Shown: positions 1-8,688, counted from the stretch's first letter. The stretch is 64,000 nucleotides of DNA from Roseibium porphyridii (GCF_026191725.2 NZ_CP120863.1:5250001-5314000); one strand, 5' to 3'. The notes: a model not told the origin generated them from the letters alone. Numbers and translations are program-made.

Positions 1-294
1 AAACGACACTTATGAGCAGGCTTTTGGGACAATGCGGCACTGTTTATGCGGCAAATCGATTGCATGGCGCATTGATGGCCAACGCAGGCCCTAGCAGAAC
101 AGCAAAGTAATCTGTTTCCAGGACAATCATCCCTGCCCGTCTTAGGTTCGCCTGATCAGTTGATCTAGTATGGATTTCACCGGGAACGCGCGCACCGAAA
201 CGGGTTGGATCTGCCCATGTCGCGCGTTTGCCAAGCGGAGACGTTTGGGAGGGGGAAACTGCAAAACTGCTCATTCAATGCTTGCGCAAGTCCC
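1..294. other. left-edge stretch without a supported gene
   Basis: Short open frames exist on both strands here, but none has a convincing ribosome binding site or a recognisable protein. The exporter permease gene on the minus strand ends at 295, so this is its downstream flank. No clear terminator hairpin with a T-run was seen. Confidence 0.4.
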
Positions 295-1842
295 TTAGGC
301 ATTTGCGCTGTGTTTCGGGCGAATGCTCCACGAGATCCCAAGCACAGTTAAGAGCAGCACGACGGGGAGGAGCGCCAACGGGCTCCCTGCCGCGACGAGT
401 GCAGTGCCAGCCGCGCACGCGATGGACGCTGCGGCTTCCGCGAGTGTCGAGGCTTTCGAAGCGACTTGCCGGCGTCTGAAATTGGTGCGCTTGGCTTGCG
501 CACGGAACCAGAGTTGAACCAGGATTGCGCTAGATGCCGCGATCATTGCACCGGCAAAGGTAACAACTGCGCCCCATACCGATATGAGCGCCAGGCCCAA
601 AACGATCGGCAGCATTATTGCGGCGATAAGCATCAGAACTGACAAGACCTTCGCCCAGAGACGCGTGAACGCGGAGATGGGGGCCGTAACGATCAGATCG
701 GGTGAATCTTCTCCGGAGATGGTCAGCCAGGCAAGGCCGCCTGCAAGCTGACCGACTGCCATAACAATTACAGGGGCGATGATCACGGAAATTTCGGCGT
801 TCTCGCCAAAACTGACCCACAGCATAACAGCTGGCGGGATAAGATAGAGAACCTGCATCAGTGTCTGGGAAACCAGCCAGGGATCGCGGGCGATGAGCTT
901 AAGCTCCTTGAAAACGAGCGCGCCAAGAGGCGAGTAACAGCGAAAGGTCCGTTCCGTTGCGCGTTCGCGCGGAGCCTTTTCCGTGACGCCAAGTGCCAAC
1001 ACGACAATGCGGCGAAACTGTACGGCGCCGCACCAGGCCCCCGCCGCAAAAAACAAGAGAGAAACAGCGAAAAGCAAAAGCACAGTGGCAGTCTGTCCGG
1101 CCACCGCGTGAGCGAGGAACCACCACGCGGAGCCTGCAGCTGGCGCATGGTTGGCCACAAACGCTGGATCGAAAAGCGTGAACCTGGACATCGACCCGAA
1201 GGAAAGTATGGCTACGACTTGCATACCGATCAGAAAGGCCGCACCGACCACCGCAGCCAAGATTTGTGCGCAGAGGCGCGTACGCTGCGCTCCGACCGTC
1301 TTGAACAGTGCGAGTGTGATCAACACACCTGCTCCAGTTGCTGTCAGCGATGCTGCAAGGAGCACCATATAGCCCCCAAGCCAATGCACCCCGCCAAGCA
1401 CCACGGCAACATTGAGGAATGGCGAAATGACCAACGCCGACATCACCCAGCTTGTCAGAGCCATCATGACGATGCGCACAAGAAAGAGGTCACGGGAGGG
1501 GGCGGGTGAAGAAAGTATCAGATCAAGATCATCGCGGGCATAGAACGCACGCGTTACCGATTCCATCGCCTGTGACAGCATCATGGTGAAGCTGAGCAGA
1601 ACCGTGACCGACAGCATTGCCAACGCGGTCTGATCGAGCACAAACCCGGCGGTCAAATGGGGTGAAAGCACCGCATATGCGATCAGATGCATGACTGCAT
1701 AGAACAAACTCATGCCGATCAATGCGCGCCGCAGACTTGTGTTGCGCCAACCTGAGAACATCCAGGCCCAGTCGCGCCAAGCGAGCCGCAATTCATGCTT
1801 TGAAAAACGCATCAAAGCGGAACGGGCCGCTGTCGCACTCAT
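295..1842 (-). CDS. ABC-2 type exporter, permease subunit
   Basis: A 515-residue integral membrane protein with many long hydrophobic stretches, for example around residues 40-60, 85-110, 155-180 and 195-215, and a cluster near the C terminus. A soluble middle part (about 290-320) holds the usual charged linker of large ABC-2 permeases. The ATP-binding gene ends inside its start codon (ATGA overlap at 1839-1842), so the two are translationally coupled and should form one exporter complex in the inner membrane. The family moves drugs, polysaccharides or lipids outward, but nothing here identifies the cargo. No binding-protein gene is nearby, which fits export. Function class is fairly sure, substrate unknown. 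Confidence 0.8.
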   Translation of the reverse strand: MSATAARSALMRFSKHELRLAWRDWAWMFSGWRNTSLRRALIGMSLFYAVMHLIAYAVLSPHLTAGFVLDQTALAMLSVTVLLSFTMMLSQAMESVTRAFYARDDLDLILSSPAPSRDLFLVRIVMMALTSWVMSALVISPFLNVAVVLGGVHWLGGYMVLLAASLTATGAGVLITLALFKTVGAQRTRLCAQILAAVVGAAFLIGMQVVAILSFGSMSRFTLFDPAFVANHAPAAGSAWWFLAHAVAGQTATVLLLFAVSLLFFAAGAWCGAVQFRRIVVLALGVTEKAPRERATERTFRCYSPLGALVFKELKLIARDPWLVSQTLMQVLYLIPPAVMLWVSFGENAEISVIIAPVIVMAVGQLAGGLAWLTISGEDSPDLIVTAPISAFTRLWAKVLSVLMLIAAIMLPIVLGLALISVWGAVVTFAGAMIAASSAILVQLWFRAQAKRTNFRRRQVASKASTLAEAAASIACAAGTALVAAGSPLALLPVVLLLTVLGISWSIRPKHSANA

Positions 1843-2636
1843 GCCACTTTCTCATCAAGGAGATTTGCCATGCCCGGTTGCGTATCACCTTCGGAAACGC
1901 CACCTACGATGTCGAGGAAAATGTCCTCTAGAGAATTGCCTTCTGCGCTTGCTTGTTTGCGCAACTCTTCCAGCGTTCCCTCAGCAACAAGCTGCCCGCC
2001 GGCGATAATCCCGATCCGGTCGGCCATGCGCTCTGCGACTTCAAGGATATGCGTCGTCATGATGATCGACACTCCCTGCGCAACAAGCCCGGACAAAACC
2101 TTCTTCACCTGCCGCGCAGACCCAGCATCAAGTCCGGTGAGCGGTTCATCGAGGATTATCAAGCGCGGTTCATGGATCAAGGCACCGGCAAGCGCCACTT
2201 TCTGACGCATTCCCTTGGAGAACCCGCCACAACGTTCATTGGCATGGGGCTCAAGTCCAAAAGACTCCAGGAAAGTATCGGCCTTGAAGCGCGCCAGGTC
2301 CGGCTGCATGCTCCAGAGGCCAGCCACAAACTCAAGATATTCAAGCGGCGTCAGCTTGTCATAAACCATGGGTTCGTCCGGGACCCAAGCCAAAACCTGT
2401 TTGGCAGCAATCGGGTCTGAAAAAGCGTCGACGCCGCAGACTTTGACGGAGCCGCTATCGGCCTCGAGCAATCCTGCGACCATCCGCAACGTCGTTGTTT
2501 TGCCTGCGCCATTCGGACCCAGCAAGGCATAGAATTCACCATCCTGCACAGTCAGCGAAAGACCGTTGACTGCGGGTTCGCTGAAGCGCTTATGAAGGTT
2601 GGAAATATCAAGGGCGGTGGTACTGGAGGACGGCAT
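1839..2636 (-). CDS. ABC transporter ATP-binding protein (exporter)
   Basis: A 265-residue nucleotide-binding subunit. Walker A reads GPNGAGKTT (about residue 38). The signature region reads GGFSKGMRQKVALAGAL, a Gly-poor variant common in ABC-2 exporters. Walker B with D-loop reads LIILDEPLTGLDAG, and the H-loop His is in IIMTTHILE. It should power the permease encoded directly downstream, with which it overlaps by four bases. A GAGA ribosome binding site precedes the ATG at 2636. The CcmA/NatA-like length and the lack of a binding protein point to an efflux pump. Cargo unknown. Confidence 0.85.
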   Translation of the reverse strand: MPSSSTTALDISNLHKRFSEPAVNGLSLTVQDGEFYALLGPNGAGKTTTLRMVAGLLEADSGSVKVCGVDAFSDPIAAKQVLAWVPDEPMVYDKLTPLEYLEFVAGLWSMQPDLARFKADTFLESFGLEPHANERCGGFSKGMRQKVALAGALIHEPRLIILDEPLTGLDAGSARQVKKVLSGLVAQGVSIIMTTHILEVAERMADRIGIIAGGQLVAEGTLEELRKQASAEGNSLEDIFLDIVGGVSEGDTQPGMANLLDEKVA

Positions 2637-2834
2637 CTATCTCTCATCAATAGAAGGTTTCGACCAGTTTACCGAGGGGACCTTTCGCTAATGTAAAACC
2701 CGGTCATTTGCCTCACATTGAAGCACCATGAATGAAAGAAAAGTTGGAAGTCGACCGGATGTGACGGCAGTAACAGACTGAAGCACTCCCCGGCAATAAC
2801 GTTGGGTCACTTTCGCTCCAACAGGTGTCTGAAA

Positions 2835-3746
2835 ATGATCACGTTTACTGCTCCAATCAAGCTGAAACTGCCGCAGGAAAACAACCCGTACTATCAGTAT
2901 GCAAAGCCGGACACCGAGACGGTCGACAAGGGTTGGAAAGCCGTTTTCATCGGCTCCGAGGGAGCTGACTACATTTTTGGGGACGCCTTTTCCGACACCA
3001 TGTACGGGAACGGTGGTAACGATGGGCTGCACGGCGGAGGCGGCAGAGATTTTCTCTATGGAGGCGAAGGAAACGACACCTTTATCGGTGGTGAAGGCGC
3101 GGACGAAATGTTCGGCGAAGCAGGTGACGACTTTTTCTGGGGCGAGCTTGATGGAAACAAGATCGACGGAGGCAGTGGTCACGACACGATAAGCTATTCC
3201 GGGATGGACAAAGGTATCGTGGTGTCGTTGAGGATGGGCGGCGCGCTGGATCCGAATACTTTCACGGTCAAAGAATACATAACCGATATCGAAAGTGTCA
3301 TCGGAACCAGCCACGACGATGCCATTGTCGGCGACGACCGCCAGATTGGAAATCACCTCTTTGGCGGCGCAGGAAATGACGTCCTCGAAGGCGGCGGTGG
3401 CACCGACACTATTGTTGGAGGTCTCGGCGCAGATATTCTTTGGGGCGGGACGGAAAGCGACACCTTTGCCTTCAATCTTGGCGACAGCCCTGGAGGCACG
3501 TCAAATTTCGACACAATCAGGGACTTTGATCTCGATGACGACATCCTGCAGTTCCAGGTCTATGACCCGAATCTGGCTGATTGGTCGGCCTATGAGACGA
3601 CCGTAGATGGCGTCACCGGCACCTGGGTCCGGATTACCGAGCTGCAACTCGATGGACCGGTTGCTGAAACACAGGTTCGCTACGAAGTGTTTCTCGCAGG
3701 AACGAACCTTGAAACCGTCGGAGCCGACGACTTTGCATTTGTCTGA
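2835..3746 (+). CDS. RTX calcium-binding repeat protein, likely secreted by type I system
   Basis: About 303 residues from ATG 2835; a longer frame could begin at TTG 2802, but 2835 is the better start. The protein carries two blocks of RTX nonapeptides (GGxGxDxLx type), at about residues 60-130 and 185-220, with repeats such as GGEGNDTFIGGEGADEMFG and FGGAGNDVLEGG. These bind Ca2+ in a parallel beta-roll. The end resembles serralysin-type type I secretion signals: a DTIRDFDLDDDILQF segment and the last residues DDFAFV (acidic then hydrophobic). No Sec signal peptide, catalytic domain or type I secretion gene is visible nearby. It could be an extracellular adhesin or matrix protein. Family call is firm, role unknown. 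Confidence 0.8.
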   Translation: MITFTAPIKLKLPQENNPYYQYAKPDTETVDKGWKAVFIGSEGADYIFGDAFSDTMYGNGGNDGLHGGGGRDFLYGGEGNDTFIGGEGADEMFGEAGDDFFWGELDGNKIDGGSGHDTISYSGMDKGIVVSLRMGGALDPNTFTVKEYITDIESVIGTSHDDAIVGDDRQIGNHLFGGAGNDVLEGGGGTDTIVGGLGADILWGGTESDTFAFNLGDSPGGTSNFDTIRDFDLDDDILQFQVYDPNLADWSAYETTVDGVTGTWVRITELQLDGPVAETQVRYEVFLAGTNLETVGADDFAFV

Positions 3747-3780
3747 ACCAGCACAGGCGGGAGGCAAATTCCCTGCCAAT

Positions 3781-3796
3781 AGACCTTCGAAGGTCT
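3781..3796 (+). terminator. palindromic hairpin after the RTX gene
   Basis: AGACCTTCGAAGGTCT is a perfect 16-base palindrome 34 bases after the RTX stop codon, followed by TCTTAAATT. It could fold as a 6-bp stem with a TCGA loop. The T-run is poor, so this is a weak terminator candidate. Confidence 0.35.
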
Positions 3797-3877
3797 TCTT
3801 AAATTGATGGCGGCGTCAGCAGACACTCAAATCCAAAATGTCATGGGGACCAACACAGTGTAAGCCTGGATGGAAGC

Positions 3878-4492
3878 TCAGGTCATGCTCTGCTTAACGA
3901 CTGCCTTTGCGACCAGTTCGGGCACCTTGATCATGCAATAGTGGTCCGCCTCAATCTCAAGATAGGTCCAGTGCTCCTGCTCCAAATGCGCTTTGACGTG
4001 GCCGACCTCATTTTCGGTCATGACCAGAAACTGGCTGTTCAGGCAGTGAATATACGTCTTCGGGATCGCCTTGAACCTGGTGGCATTGAAGACAAGCTTC
4101 TGAACAAAGGGCGGCCAGTTTGGCACTCCGAAATCAACCGGGTCGATCCCTGCAATCTCGAAGAAGTCCAACAGTGACTTACCGCTCTCGGGAATGAGCG
4201 TGTCCAGAAAGACCAGCCTTTCGATTTTCTCAGGCACTCGATCCGCAGCGCCAGTGATGACAAAGCTGGCATAGCTGTGCCCGACGAGGTGCAACCGCTG
4301 CACTCCGGCTCCCTCGATGCGCTCGCAAAGCTCTTCAATATGATCCGACAGGGTTGCTCTTTCGGGATCGGATAATGTGAGGGCATCTGTCTGATGACCA
4401 TCGGTCTCCAGCAAGGTGCGAACCTTGTCGAAATCTTCTTTGGTGCGTTTCCCCCCGGGGACGAATAAATAGTGTGTCACAAGCGATTTCAC
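3878..4492 (-). CDS. alpha/beta hydrolase, esterase (MES/salicylate esterase-like)
   Basis: About 204 residues if translation starts at GTG 4492, where the fold begins (THYLFVPGG). The open frame extends to 4678, but the added 62 residues are basic and unlike the family. The nucleophile elbow is GHSYAS, an oxyanion-loop segment is near the N terminus, and a C-terminal catalytic His lies in ADHYCMIKVPELV, as in plant methyl-esterase/hydroxynitrile-lyase-like hydrolases. It should be a cytoplasmic serine hydrolase acting on small esters. It stands alone between the RTX gene and a lysE gene on the same strand. Substrate unknown; the start is the least certain part. Confidence 0.7.
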   Translation of the reverse strand: MKSLVTHYLFVPGGKRTKEDFDKVRTLLETDGHQTDALTLSDPERATLSDHIEELCERIEGAGVQRLHLVGHSYASFVITGAADRVPEKIERLVFLDTLIPESGKSLLDFFEIAGIDPVDFGVPNWPPFVQKLVFNATRFKAIPKTYIHCLNSQFLVMTENEVGHVKAHLEQEHWTYLEIEADHYCMIKVPELVAKAVVKQSMT

Positions 4493-4741
4493 CTTACGTT
4501 TCCGATGTGCATTCGGTCGTTGGACTTTGGTGCGCGGAGCACCTCTTAGACGTCTTTCCGATTGAGATATCTGGACCCTCGCACCATGCGCTATTGGCAG
4601 GCAATCATGCAACATAAGCAATACTTCAGCTGCTTCTTGCCGACGTTTAAAACGCGAAGCGGTTGTGCAAGTCGTCACAGCGAAGGTTCGGTTCCACCCG
4701 ATGTCTTTGATCTAGCGCCCTGCATGAATGGCGGGTTTGGC

Positions 4742-5368
4742 TTAGCGGCCACTGCTGGTTAGCAAATTCAGGCCTTCGCGGAACAGAAGTACAGCGAAGA
4801 TGACAAGCACGATTGCCAGCCCACGCATGATGTAGGGGTAAGCCCGACCGGTGAGCAGATGGCGGTATCGCCCCGTAAGAGCGGCAACGCCAACTTTTGA
4901 GCCGACCAGAAGAAGATAGAAACCGACAACAAACCCCCAGGGGGCCAGGGATGATTTTTCAGAAGCTGCAAGCACATAAGGCACACCGACTGTGATCCAG
5001 AACAGGTAGGGGTGAGGGCTCAGGAAATTGGCAAGAACCCCTTTTTTCAAAGATGCTGGTGCCGTAGCCGCAGCGATTTCCCCGACAGTGTCCGCCTTGG
5101 CGGTCTCGTAGGCCAAATAGAGAGCATAGAGAGCGCCAACAATCCCGAGCAGACCCAGCGCCTGGTTTGGGAGTTCCCGAAGCACAAAGAACAACGTCAG
5201 AACAATAGGGACGTCCGTGACAAGCGGCGCAGCGGCAACCAACAGTCCTTCCTTGAAGCCGTGACGTATGGTTTGAGCGATGACAATGGTCATCAATGGG
5301 CCGGGCGCCAGGCCGGCGGCCAGTCCCAAAGTAATGCCGGTCAGTGTCGCTGAGACAAATTCAGTCAA
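4742..5368 (-). CDS. LysE/RhtB family amino-acid exporter
   Basis: A 208-residue membrane protein with six predicted hydrophobic segments. The N-terminal family motif is present (GLAAGLAPGPLMTIV, about residues 16-30), the GxxPGP turn that marks LysE/RhtB translocators. These export amino acids or related small solutes by proton exchange in the inner membrane. A second conserved stretch, FLSPHPYLFW, lies near the middle. No cognate LysR or Lrp regulator is adjacent, so the substrate cannot be named. Length is usual for the family. Confidence 0.85.
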   Translation of the reverse strand: MTEFVSATLTGITLGLAAGLAPGPLMTIVIAQTIRHGFKEGLLVAAAPLVTDVPIVLTLFFVLRELPNQALGLLGIVGALYALYLAYETAKADTVGEIAAATAPASLKKGVLANFLSPHPYLFWITVGVPYVLAASEKSSLAPWGFVVGFYLLLVGSKVGVAALTGRYRHLLTGRAYPYIMRGLAIVLVIFAVLLFREGLNLLTSSGR

Positions 5369-5459
5369 ACCTTCGCCCCCAATGTCAAATCAGACTTGAC
5401 TGAGAATTCACCTGTCCAGCCTCGATCTTCGGGCGTGCGATGTGCCTTCGTAGCTTCGA

Positions 5460-5660
5460 TCATATGGGTAAAACCAACACGGCGCTGTGTCCACAAGGTG
5501 GTGGCGGCTTCGCATGGCCAGCTCATTGCGAAGGAGAGTTTGCAATGGAGCAGATCGCTTCGAATGCCAGTCGCTATGCAGCCGGTGAAGAAAGGCTACA
5601 AAAACTCTCACGGCAGCTTTCAAGGTTTCACCGTAGACGAACAAACGTTCAAATTGGGTA
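5460..5660 (+). repeat. diverged ~200-bp dispersed repeat, copy A
   Basis: This stretch matches 7967-8166 in direct orientation. Shared blocks include GTAAAACCAAC, GCTGTGTCCACAAGGTG, TTTGCAATGGAG, GAAGAAAGGCTACAAA, GGCAGCTTTCAAG and CCGTAGACGAACA. The middle part has diverged and differs in length. Small frames on both strands look alike between copies, but changes are mostly non-synonymous with no shared start or stop, so coding is not supported. It fills most of the gap between lysE (start 5368) and the amidase (end 5857). It may be a decayed element or a structured non-coding repeat. Confidence 0.65.
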
Positions 5661-5856
5661 GGCGTGGACTGACGGCTTCGTGGGCAGGAGCGGGCTGGCA
5701 GGTTTGACAAGTGAATTGAGGAATGCAAACCGCACGCGCAACGGCCCGGTCCCGATAATACTCAGGCGGATCTCATCAACACTTTGAGTTTGCTCTTCTT
5801 CCCTACCATTCGTCCATTCTCGTACGGCAAAGGCAAAAGCAACACTATACCCAGCT

Positions 5857-7182
5857 TCAAATGGGACAACGCAATTCATGCCAATGCGTTTGACGCTGAA
5901 ACTCCATGGCAAGGTCAAGCAGTTCTGTTTCCATGTAGTGGCTGCCGACAGTTTGTAGCCCAATAGGCAGGCCTTCTTTGGTCTGGCCACAAGGAATACT
6001 GATTGCAGGATTTCCTGTCAGATTAAAGCCGCAAGTAAAAGGGATGAGTGTCCCAAGTTCCTGTGTCGGATCAAATTCCGCCAGGGACATTGCCGGACGC
6101 GGCGTGGTTGGTGTGAGCAGAAAGTGTGTGCTGACAGCGGCAAAAGCAGCAGATAGTTCCTTCTGTAATTTTGAGCGCACTCGCACCGCATCCATCAATC
6201 GGTCCGCAGGTATGCCCAATCCAGTTTCAATCATCTCTGCAACCTTGGGATTGAAACGGTCGCGACGTTTTGCGAGAGCGGCCGTATTGGCCCATGCCAG
6301 CTCCGCAGAGAAGAGCGTCACAATTGCATCAACGGCCATCGGCAGTGTTGGCAGCTCCAGTTCGACGATTTCCGCGCCAGCTTGTCGGAAGACTTTACAC
6401 GAATCGGCTAACGCGATTTTGATTTCCGGATCTAGAGGATAGGCATCTGTAAGAGCCGAAAGGGTAGTTTCGCCGAGAACAGCAATCCTGTTGTTGTGTT
6501 GCGGTCGTTGGTCCTGGTCACAGCGTGCTTGCAATGTTGCCGCGTCCCAAGGGTCGGGATCGGTCAGGATTGGAAGAACTTTGCCGATTTCCGCCGCTGA
6601 CCGGGCAATGATTCCGACATGATCAATCGATGGTGCTGATGCCTCACGCATCACACCGTGCGAACTGATCAGTCCCCAAGTCGGTTTAAGGCCCGTCGTT
6701 CCAGTCATTGCCTCTGGAATGCGCACAGAACCGGCAGCATCGGTGCCTAAGGCGAAGCGCGCCGATCCGACAGCGACCGAGACACCAGCTCCGGCACTCG
6801 ATCCACCAGGATAGTATGAAAGATTCCACGGATTGCGTGTTAGCGGTTGGTCAAGACCGCAGGTCAACTCATGTGCAACCTGCGTACCGACTAGCGTACC
6901 ACCGGCAGCACGCAGCCGAGCCACCACTGTTGCGTCTAACGTTGCGACACGATCTTCGTAGGCTTGCGACCCTCCCGAGGTCACAACACCTGCAACGTCG
7001 AACACCTCCTTCACAGCGAACGCCCAACCGGCTATCGGCGAAGATGCCTTGCTGAGGTCGACGTCGCTGGCGGAGGATCGAGCCTCCAGCTCCAATACGT
7101 GCCGATAGGCGTGGACCTTATCTTCGGTTCTCGCGACCGCGTCGAGCGTGCGCGTTAGCTGGTTGCTGGCAGTTTCCGACAT
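5857..7182 (-). CDS. amidase (amidase signature family)
   Basis: About 441 residues from ATG 7182, which has a GGGA site upstream; ATG 7194 is an in-frame alternative. The amidase-signature Ser-cisSer-Lys triad is recognisable: Lys in FAVKEVFDVAG, cis-Ser in PGGSSAGAG, and nucleophile Ser in GTDAAGSVRIP. The usual GGSSGG glycine stretch is modified to GGSSAGA, which still keeps the key serines. Such enzymes hydrolyse carboxamides, carbamates or allophanate in the cytoplasm. It is too short for GatA and has no gatB/gatC neighbours. It is divergent from the cyclic-nucleotide-binding-like gene with 77 bases between starts. Substrate unknown. Confidence 0.8.
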   Translation of the reverse strand: MSETASNQLTRTLDAVARTEDKVHAYRHVLELEARSSASDVDLSKASSPIAGWAFAVKEVFDVAGVVTSGGSQAYEDRVATLDATVVARLRAAGGTLVGTQVAHELTCGLDQPLTRNPWNLSYYPGGSSAGAGVSVAVGSARFALGTDAAGSVRIPEAMTGTTGLKPTWGLISSHGVMREASAPSIDHVGIIARSAAEIGKVLPILTDPDPWDAATLQARCDQDQRPQHNNRIAVLGETTLSALTDAYPLDPEIKIALADSCKVFRQAGAEIVELELPTLPMAVDAIVTLFSAELAWANTAALAKRRDRFNPKVAEMIETGLGIPADRLMDAVRVRSKLQKELSAAFAAVSTHFLLTPTTPRPAMSLAEFDPTQELGTLIPFTCGFNLTGNPAISIPCGQTKEGLPIGLQTVGSHYMETELLDLAMEFQRQTHWHELRCPI

Positions 7183-7259
7183 GGCTTTTCCCATCTATCG
7201 CCAAGCCTTACGGTCGACTAGGTTAAACCTACATCGCTCAATAATAAAAGGGCTTAGCA

Positions 7260-7931
7260 ATGGCCGGCCTTGATGTTTTGGTGAATGTCGCGAATGTCAT
7301 TTATCTCTTTTCCTATTCGGTTCGCGACATTTTCTGGTTGAGAATCCTGACATTGGTCGGGATTTCATTGTTAATGCCTTACTACTACCTCCAACCGTCA
7401 CCCCTTTGGGCTCCCATTGGCTGGAATACCTTCTTTTTCTGTATCAATCTTTACTGGATTGCCCGCCTCTTGGCAGAGATGCGACCAGCTCCTTTTACGA
7501 ACGAAGAACAGCGCCTCTTCGCAATCGCTCTGCAGAACCTGTCCGAACGCGACGCATTCAAGTTCCTTCGAATGGCGGAGCGTAAAACGGTTCCCGCCGG
7601 TACGATCCTGGTGATGCAAGGCAATTCGGTTGAAGAATTGTCCCTTGTGGTCGAAGGCGAACTCGTGGTTGAGCAGGACGGCAAACGTGTTGACGATCTC
7701 TCAGAAGGAAATTTTGTTGGCGCGGTCGCGCTCCTCAGTCAGAAAAGCAAATTCTCTGCCCCAGTTACTGTTCGGGTGTCGGCTCCGACAACACTGCTGA
7801 CATGGAGCTTTAAGGAATTGACCTCCAAATTTTCACGCAATTCCAGTTTACAGATCGCGATCGAAGCGAGCCTGGGTATGGAAGTCGCCAAGTGGTTGCG
7901 GACAACGCGGCAAATGCTCTTACGCACATAA
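7260..7931 (+). CDS. membrane-anchored cyclic-nucleotide-binding-like protein (Popeye-like layout)
   Basis: A 223-residue protein. Three hydrophobic segments occupy about residues 6-20, 26-45 and 50-70. A cNMP-binding-like beta-roll follows (about 95-200), with a typical GTILVMQGNSVEELSLVVEGE stretch and a C-terminal helix. The layout matches Popeye-domain proteins. The phosphate-binding cassette is altered: where CRP has Gly-Glu and Arg-Thr-Ala, this protein has GNFVGAVALL and KFSAPVTV, so the Glu and Arg that hold cAMP are absent. It may bind another ligand or only sense conformation. An AAAGGG site precedes the ATG. Topology and fold are well supported; ligand is unknown. Confidence 0.7.
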   Translation: MAGLDVLVNVANVIYLFSYSVRDIFWLRILTLVGISLLMPYYYLQPSPLWAPIGWNTFFFCINLYWIARLLAEMRPAPFTNEEQRLFAIALQNLSERDAFKFLRMAERKTVPAGTILVMQGNSVEELSLVVEGELVVEQDGKRVDDLSEGNFVGAVALLSQKSKFSAPVTVRVSAPTTLLTWSFKELTSKFSRNSSLQIAIEASLGMEVAKWLRTTRQMLLRT

Positions 7932-7966
7932 ACTCAAGAGAAGTCCGGCAATTCTTCTGGAGGGTC

Positions 7967-8166
7967 GGTCATATCGGTAAAACCAACGCGGTGCTGTGTC
8001 CACAAGGTGTAAGCCGGTTACACTCTCAGGTGTTTGCAATGGAGAGTCAGGTAATGGCACGCGTCTCTTCGTATTAGCGTTCAAGTCGCTATGGACCTGG
8101 AGAAGAAAGGCTACAAATACTCTCGCGGCAGCTTTCAAGCTCTCGCCGTAGACGAACAGATTTTAG
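7967..8166 (+). repeat. diverged ~200-bp dispersed repeat, copy B
   Basis: Direct-orientation partner of 5460-5660, starting about 35 bases after the cNMP-like gene stop. The best conserved part is the second half, GAAGAAAGGCTACAAA through GTAGACGAACA. Copy B has an in-frame TAG in the frame that stays open across copy A's first half, so that frame at least is not maintained. The amidase and cNMP-like genes lie between the copies. Confidence 0.65.
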
Positions 8167-8636
8167 GTACTACTGGCAGGTAAGCGGACATAAGAATATG
8201 GCTGACAAGTCACTAATCCTGGTCCTTTTAGGACACTGTCAAATCAAGAGATTCTGACGTCTTGAGAAATTTTTCAAGTATTCGCAGCGATCCCGAAGAT
8301 CGGATTTTTTTCGCAGCACCAACCTCCTTTGATTCGTTGCCTAACTTCGCACACGTGATGCAGACTTCAGAGCCGCGACCAGTGTTAATAGCACCTCCGA
8401 TATTTCGAATTGCATTTTCTTAGTTTTTACTTCTTGAACGGTTTCGATCCAAGTTTTTATTTATCAAATTAAATAATAATACAGATATTTCTAAATTATA
8501 CTTTCCGAAGCCTTTACTACAACTTTCCACCGAACGTAGGGCGTAGTCCAAACACGATATCAGTAACCAAACGAGGAGAGCGCTGCGCGCCTTGCGACAG
8601 GCGATGCGGGATGCCCATGATGCGAAGATACTTGAT
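8167..8636. other. AT-rich intergenic stretch before the catabolic block
   Basis: No supported gene. The section at about 8400-8520 is strikingly AT-rich (for example ATCAAATTAAATAATAATAC), unlike both flanks. The following operon looks more GC-rich and uses G/C-ending codons more strongly than the genes to the left. This may mark the left junction of an acquired segment, but no integrase, tRNA or attachment repeat was found. Confidence 0.4.
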
Positions 8637-8658
8637 TTATACGTACGTATAATATAAT
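8632..8658 (+). promoter_or_regulatory. promoter with overlapping palindromic operator for the molybdenum hydroxylase operon
   Basis: TTATACGTACGTATAA at 8637-8652 is a perfect 16-base palindrome 36 bases before the GTG start of the first operon gene. TTGATT (8632-8637) and TATAAT (8653-8658) could serve as -35 and -10 boxes with a 15-base spacer that contains the palindrome. This layout suits repression by a TetR-type dimer, and a tetR gene lies in the same operon. The promoter boxes are inferred; the palindrome is directly visible. Confidence 0.6.
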
Positions 8659-8688
8659 AATCGAATGCAATGATGAGCGGAGGATCAT

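Noticed and set aside
44..274. Minus-strand small gene at the left edge
   Set aside because: No start signal and no recognisable protein; likely chance open frame downstream of the exporter.
4493..4678. 62-residue N-terminal extension of the alpha/beta hydrolase
   Set aside because: The added part is basic and unlike the family; GTG 4492 lies directly before the first beta strand.
5440..5661. Small protein genes inside repeat copies A and B
   Set aside because: Frames are not conserved between copies, an in-frame stop occurs in copy B, and changes are mostly non-synonymous.
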